Assembly (NCBI GenBank): GCA_014905825.1
Contig: JACGCN010000033.1
Span: 544,709 to 608,708 of the forward strand
Direction of reading: 5' to 3'
Source of the DNA: Lyophyllum atratum
Taxonomy: Eukaryota; Basidiomycota; Agaricomycetes; Agaricales; Lyophyllaceae
Length of the DNA stretch: 64,000 bases
This document shows, one piece after another, positions 58,900 through 64,000 of the stretch. How positions within the stretch are numbered: the first letter of the stretch is position 1; every line of letters begins with the position of its first letter. Under the pieces are notes generated by a model that saw only the letters and a list, made by a program, of their open reading frames with translations, did no database searches and was not told the origin of the DNA. The position numbers were made by a program, and so were the translations under genes.

Positions 58900-59128
58900 A
58901 TGTAAGGAGGTACCTCAGGCTCCTGTCCAAGGACTCCGTAAACTAATATAGATGTCCTTGCACATTCTTTTGTTGTGACTTCGAGGTATAGATGACCATA
59001 TATTCATTGTGAATGACCGCATTTATTCCAAGATGTCAGATTGAGAGCAAGTGGAATAAGACGACGTGAATTATATATATAACACGATATAAGAAATATA
59101 TTACACCAGTATTGGCAACAAGCTAAGG

Positions 59129-62100
59129 CTACTTCAGCTCCTGCCCCTCCGGCCCCCATCTCCACCTTTTCACTTGCACGACCCACTCGGTCCTCACATT
59201 CATCTCCTCGTTCAGCCCATCTGCAACGTACACACCTTCCTTCGTGAACCTGAACATATCTGCTCCCAGGTTCTGCTGTAGCGTCTGCAACGGCAGTGGT
59301 TTTGCTTTGTCCTCGAGCACTTCGATGGGCACAGTGGATGGGGAGAGGGGGTTGTTCACGGGAGAATTGGCGGTATGTGGATTCAGATCTGTAGTTGGCA
59401 GAATGTCTGCGGTTTCACCAGGTTCAGGCCGCTCAGGGTCTTGGGGCGCATTGGCTGCGTGATCACCTGTCGCTGAAGGTGGTTGCGGAGGTTCGACGAC
59501 TGGACTCAAAGGATTCGGATTGGTGGCTAGGAGAGTAGGGGGATTAACATCCTTGGACGCGTCGGCAGTATTGCGAGGAGATTGACCCGACTCTAAGGGT
59601 CGAGGACCTGGAGGAGCAGATTCGGGAACGGTTGGTGGGGCATTCTTGATTGACTCTCGCTGGACATCAATCGGAAGGACTGCGGCTCTCGACGGGGCTT
59701 CAGAACCATTAGTACCAGTAGTCGGTCGCAGGGTTCCATCAGGAACGGAATCCAACACAACGGGTTGACCTTCTGCGTCGTCGATCTCGTCCTCCAGGAT
59801 CAGAGAGATATCATACTCCCGGATGCTGCTTCCGGCACTGGGCGACAATAAATAACTCTCCTTGGCAGTTTCCATTATGAGTTGCCGGATTATTGGAGGT
59901 GCACTGTCGCCATCAACGTCCATTGCCATTTTCAGCGTCATCGTGATTAAGGCCGCCGACGCTTCTTCGGGGGTGGATGTACGAACGCAGTGAGAGAAGA
60001 CGGGAACAGGACCTCCGTTAGGACCTCTGGATCGTATTTGAATCTGTAGGAATATCAGGATCTTCACATTCCCAAGACAATAAGCAGTGTACTGACCCAG
60101 CTTGGATGTCCCCAGCAGGGCTGACGCCAAATACCAGAGTCTGTACATTCATCGAAGCATTTTCGTCCGGATCGCCGTGGTATTCGCCGCGTTTCTCGTT
60201 CTTCTTCCAGTTGCTCGCGTATTGGGTCCAGTACAGTGGCATTCGGCAATCGGCGAGGTTGGTACATTGGCAGTCCCAACCTCTCCGTCGTTTGCGACCC
60301 ACCAATCTCGAGGTAGGAGGTCGCTCGAATGTGGGTGGTGCTCCGACGACGTGCAAGCGGCGTTCATGATACTCAGAAGTCGCTGTGAGCGATTGCGTAA
60401 ACCGCGCAGAGCAGTGGAAGAGGCCTTCTATAGAATCCAAAAGTGTAGAAACGCGAACGCACGAAAAAAGACGGGACTCACCTCGACAAACTGGACATTG
60501 ACAATCTCGATGGCACTGCCATCGTGCCCAGCCCCCAGGCTGCACTCTCCAACCCCCTTCCATCGTCCTCCTCTCCATCTCCCTGTTCCCGCATGACCAC
60601 ATCCGCATCCTTCCTGACGGCCTCACTTCCACCAGGTCCCACATACTTGTCCCCTCGACCCCCAAGGAACCGTCCCACAACTTCCTCCTTCCCGCGATAC
60701 ACCTCAACTCCCGCCCCCGCCCCTGGGCCCTCCGCCCCCACACATCGCAAAACCCTCATCTCCACACGCATCTCTTTACCCTCACTCCGTGCCGCCGCCG
60801 CACCGCTCCAGGTGGCCCACCCGGAGTGCACGGCACACAAGAACAAATCCGAGTCGTCCGTGTACACTCTCCTCACACGTCGGCTAGGTGTCCGGCGTGG
60901 CTTATCCGAGGATGGGGGTCCCGAGGGCAGTGGGCGTCTGCGTGGGGCGTTGGGATTGGGCCGGGGAATGACGCCGCCGCCCCAGAGGCGCAGACGCTTG
61001 GGCCCGTTCGAGGGGGATGTGCTTATTAGGAATGATGACGGTGGCAAGCGTCTCGATATCGACGGTAAACGCCTCCACTCTAGAAGTAGCGTTGCGGGAG
61101 CCGACCTTTCCTCAGGCTTCGGAGTATTGGATTTCTCCTTCTTGACGCTCTCCCGATCCTTGTCCTGCTCGTGAGGAGGGGTTGCGCTTTTGCCTTGAAC
61201 CTTTTCCCGCTCCTTGCGCTCCTTGACCTTCTCCTCGTCATCCTCGTCATTGAGTTTATCCACATCCATCGCTTTCACACCCTCCGCTGTGGGGGCCGCC
61301 GATTTAACGGCTTCGCTCTCCACGGCTGACGCAGGCGCAGGAACATCCACCTCCATAGCGTCTGCACCCGGACGGAACTTCCTTCGCGGCAGGAGTCCCG
61401 CCTTCTCATCCTTCACGCTCCCACCATCCCTCTTCTTCTCACCCTCCCCTTCCATGCCCTTGGCCCCCCACCAACCAACTCGGGGCCCAACATCAAAGAA
61501 GTAGGGAAATGGCACCTTCGGGTACACAAACGTCCCCAGATTCACACTCACTCGCGCCTTCACTTCCTCCTCTCCTTCCTCCTCCAACTCCTCCCTCCAG
61601 CCGTCCCATGTTCCTCTCACCAACAGCCACACCCGGCCCTTCGGGCCTACCACCAACGAAGAACCCATCCCCACCCATACCGGCAGGAGGGTACCCAACC
61701 CGTTCGTACGGGTGATATGGCGGATAGTCGCCAGGGCCTACACCAGGACCCAGGCCGGGTCCCACGTGTGGTGGCTGCTGCACGGGAGGCGGAGGCGGGG
61801 GCGGTGGTGCCCCAGGCCCAGTCCACCATGGGTTCGGGGCAGGGGCCGGGCGTTGCAGGCCCAGGCCCATTTCTTCAAGCTCCCTCTCCCGCTGCTGCTG
61901 CTCCCGTTCGCGCTCGAGGTCTTGTTCCTTCGGCTTGCCGCCCGCGACGCTCTTAGTGCGCTTCGCGGGTAGGGAGGGTGCGCCTGGGCCTAGGGCAAGC
62001 TCCCGATCACGCTCACGCTCGATGCGCTCCCTTTCTCGCTCCCGCTCCCGTTCGCGCTCGCGATCCCTGCCTCCATCCCGCTCCCTCTCCCGATCTCTAT

Positions 62101-64000
62101 CCCGCTCCCGCTCTCTTTCTCTCTCCCTATCTCTCTCGCGCTCCCTGCCCAGATCTCTTTCCCTCTCCCTCTCACGCTCCTTCACAGGCACAGGCGACCC
62201 AACACGACTCCCACCCGCATTCAAACCCGGCAACAAACTGCGTATGGAACTGATTCTGATACTGCCTCTGCACAGCTGCAGGCGGCGCCAGCGACAAAAT
62301 CGGCAACTGTTCCCGCCGCTGGTGCTCCTGCTGTAGTTGCTGTTGCTGTTGCTGTGGAGGAGGAGGAACGGGCGGTAAGCCAGGACCAACCATGGGCGGC
62401 GGAAGTGGGGCCTGTCCCGCGCCCTGAGACGGCGGGATCATCGGTCCAGATGGCGGGGAGCCGTAGAGCGGCGGTGGGTGGTGACTGTGCAGACTGGAGC
62501 TGGGCTTGTGGTATAGACCCGGCCCCTGAGTGGGTGGGGGTGGCGGGGGCCCATGGAGGTGGAGGTGTTGCGCTGTTGGAGGGTGGGGATGTCCTGGACC
62601 CATGCCGGGGCCGGGGCCTGGGTGCCGAGAGGGTGCTGGGGGGGGTGGCCGTGCAGGGATTGGTGCTGTTGGTGTGGGTGCTGAGGATGAAGCTGTGGGG
62701 TGAGGGGGGCGGGCGGGCCTAGGGATGAAGTGGTGCCATCGGAGTGCCTCGGAGGTCACGATCTCGGTCTCGTTCCCGTTCCCTTTCCCTTTCCCTTTCG
62801 CGTTCGCGGTCCCTCTCCCTGTCGCGATCTCCCTCCCGGCCCAGTCCCCCGCTCCTTTTGCGTTCTCTTTCTTTTTCCCTCTCCCTTTCACGGTCGAGAG
62901 CGAGTCCACCTATAGGCCGGTCACCATAGGGAGGGTACATCCTCTCTCTATCCCTTCCTATCTTTCTCCCTCTCGCGTTCGCGCTCCCGCTCCCATTCCA
63001 GATCTCGACTCCTCTCCCTACCTATCAGAGCCTCCCGCTCCCTCTCCCCTTGACTTTCTCTTTCTCTCTCCCGCTCAGCAGGCGTCCCTCTCCCACCCAC
63101 AGGGTACCACCACCCCCTTCCTATCCCTCCCGGGCCGCGGATTCCTGCGGGGGGCGGCGGGGCTGGACCCGGGCCCGGCGGTATCACATCAGCGCCAGCG
63201 CCCGGCATCATGCCAGACGGCGACATGGCCAGATTTGAACCCGGGCGGCACGGTGGCATACGCGGAGTCGTCGATGCGAGTGTGGGTGTATGCGTGCGGC
63301 TCTGGCTTGCGCTTGGGAGAACAGAGGTGGGGGTTGGGTTTGTGGCGCCCATGTTGGGGTTGGGGTTTTGGCTTTGACGAACGGCGCGGATGGCGTCCAT
63401 GTCCTGCCTACTCTGCTCCCTTTCTCTTTCCCGCTCTTCGCGCTCACGATCCTTGTCCCGCGGGCGCACCAGCTCATCCCGTGGGTCACGCGGAAGTGGC
63501 GGTGGGGGTGGCCTGTCCCTCTCTCGGTCGCGCTCTCGTTCACGTTCGCGGGGAACGTGAGGTGGCAGGGTTGGCGGGGATGCATGAGGGCATGCTGCTG
63601 CTGCTGCTGCATCTGACTCTCTCTATCACGATCACGATCGCGGTACTCCCTCTCCCTGTCCCGAGCAAACACTCCCTCTCCCTCTCACGCTCGCGCTCTC
63701 TCATCCCATCATCCATTGCCTTCTCCACTTCCGTGTTTGCAGCGGAGCTGTTGGCGGTGTTGCTGCGCGGACGACGGAGGGCCTGAGCGCTGCTCCCACT
63801 CGAATCACGTCTGGCGTGCAGTTGTTGTTGTTGTTGTTGACTATGCTGCTGATGTGGTGGCACTTGTTGATCAACCTCTGTAAAAGATGTCAGCATCACC
63901 TCACCTAAAAAAAGGTTAAAAAAGGGGCAGACCTTTTCTCCGATCCCTCTCCCCTTTCGCGGTCGCGTTCTCGTTCTCTGTCGCGCTCGCGCTCACGGTC
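59129..64000 (-). CDS. RXT3: Rxt3-like histone deacetylase complex subunit, 5' end outside window, frame broken
   Basis: Runs off the right edge. The Rxt3 core is seen in pieces: NLGTFVYPKVPFPYFFD (~61520), VYTDDSDLFLCAVHSGW (~60835), GHDGSAIEIVNVQFVE (~60500), RGLRNRSQRLL then YHERRLHVVG (~60370), GRKRRRGWD, VFGVSPAGDIQAG, FKYDPEVLTEVLFP (~60010), LIMETAKESYLLSP, ending EWVVQVKRWRWGPEGQELK at 59129. Clear introns: 60428-60480, 60047-60097 and about 63883-63931. The N-terminal ~800 residues are disordered: Arg/Glu/Asp repeats, polyGln, polyPro. The pieces lie in different frames; several joins need a single-base change (near 63951, 62952, 60532, 60370). Rxt3 belongs to the Rpd3L/Sin3 HDAC complex. 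A real recent pseudogene cannot be excluded. Confidence 0.7.
61900..63720 (-). repeat. Purine-rich simple-sequence tract encoding Arg-Glu/Arg-Asp repeats
   Basis: On the minus strand, blocks of GAG/CGC/CGG/AGG/GAC codons produce RERE/RDRD runs (densest at 61990-62190, 62745-62900, 62960-63070, 63420-63560). The plus strand is correspondingly pyrimidine-rich and reads as Ser/Arg or Ser/Leu repeats that are shadows. All six frames stay open over long distances, so frame cannot be judged from open reading alone. Confidence 0.85.

Noticed and set aside
61935..62336. Plus-strand frame reading as Ser-Arg repeats, like an SR splicing factor
   Set aside because: It is the complement of the Arg/Glu-coding purine tract of the minus-strand Rxt3-like gene; no RRM or start context.
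62725..63786. 353-codon plus-strand open frame
   Set aside because: Composition is the pyrimidine-rich complement of the RE repeats, with no domain; a shadow frame.

Overview
The window is nuclear DNA of a filamentous basidiomycete, most likely an Agaricomycete. Genes are cut by many 41-65 nt GT-AG introns and packed on both strands. The families fit this too: leucine-rich F-box proteins, a two-BIR Bir1, large DEP-RhoGEF-PH-CNH proteins, a ZNF511-type zinc-finger protein and short tRNA introns after position 37. Exon structures below were built by hand by joining reading frames at GT-AG sites and checking that phases add up. There is no RNA evidence behind them.

Region 1-14 kb: the 3'-truncated end of a DUF2427/cytochrome b561-like membrane protein gene (minus) faces a complete long-form tRNase Z gene (plus, 12 exons, 971 aa). 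Immediately 3' of tRNase Z lies a non-autonomous hAT-type element with an 18-bp TIR and an 8-bp target duplication. A single-exon F-box gene follows with a decayed tandem copy of its 3' end and a more distant relic. Three tRNA-Pro(AGG) genes with nearly identical bodies but different introns are scattered here. A 580-residue disordered protein of unknown function lies at 11.3-13.1 kb.

Region 14-28 kb: a KH-domain protein (KHDC4/Blom7-like), a 20-exon Rho GEF with two DH domains in tandem, a Trm140/METTL2-type tRNA m3C methyltransferase, and an amino-acid permease split into 22 exons, one of only 7 nt.

Region 28-43 kb is the unusual part. Two inverted copies of an RNase III-domain gene, each preceded by a small gene that looks like an RNase III fold with a lost active site, plus a further weak relative, are embedded in nested inverted duplications. 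A roughly 0.4-0.6 kb repeat (R) sits directly 3' of both RNase III genes and recurs without them. A duplicated 3' end of the WAPL gene lies inside the palindrome. No dsRNA-binding, PAZ or helicase domain was found in these proteins.

Region 43-64 kb: the cohesin-release factor WAPL (minus) and the chromosomal passenger subunit Bir1 (plus) share a 110-bp divergent promoter. Then come an F-box-type protein, a UBA-zinc finger-UBX protein (minus), a second tandem-DH Rho GEF (plus, paralogue of the one at 16-22 kb), a ZNF511-like protein with an RGG tail (plus), a tRNA-Ala(AGC) and the 3' part of an Rxt3-like histone deacetylase complex gene (minus, running off the window). From about 50 kb onward several conserved genes carry single-base frame breaks, mostly at short homopolymers. 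This looks more like unpolished sequence than gene death.
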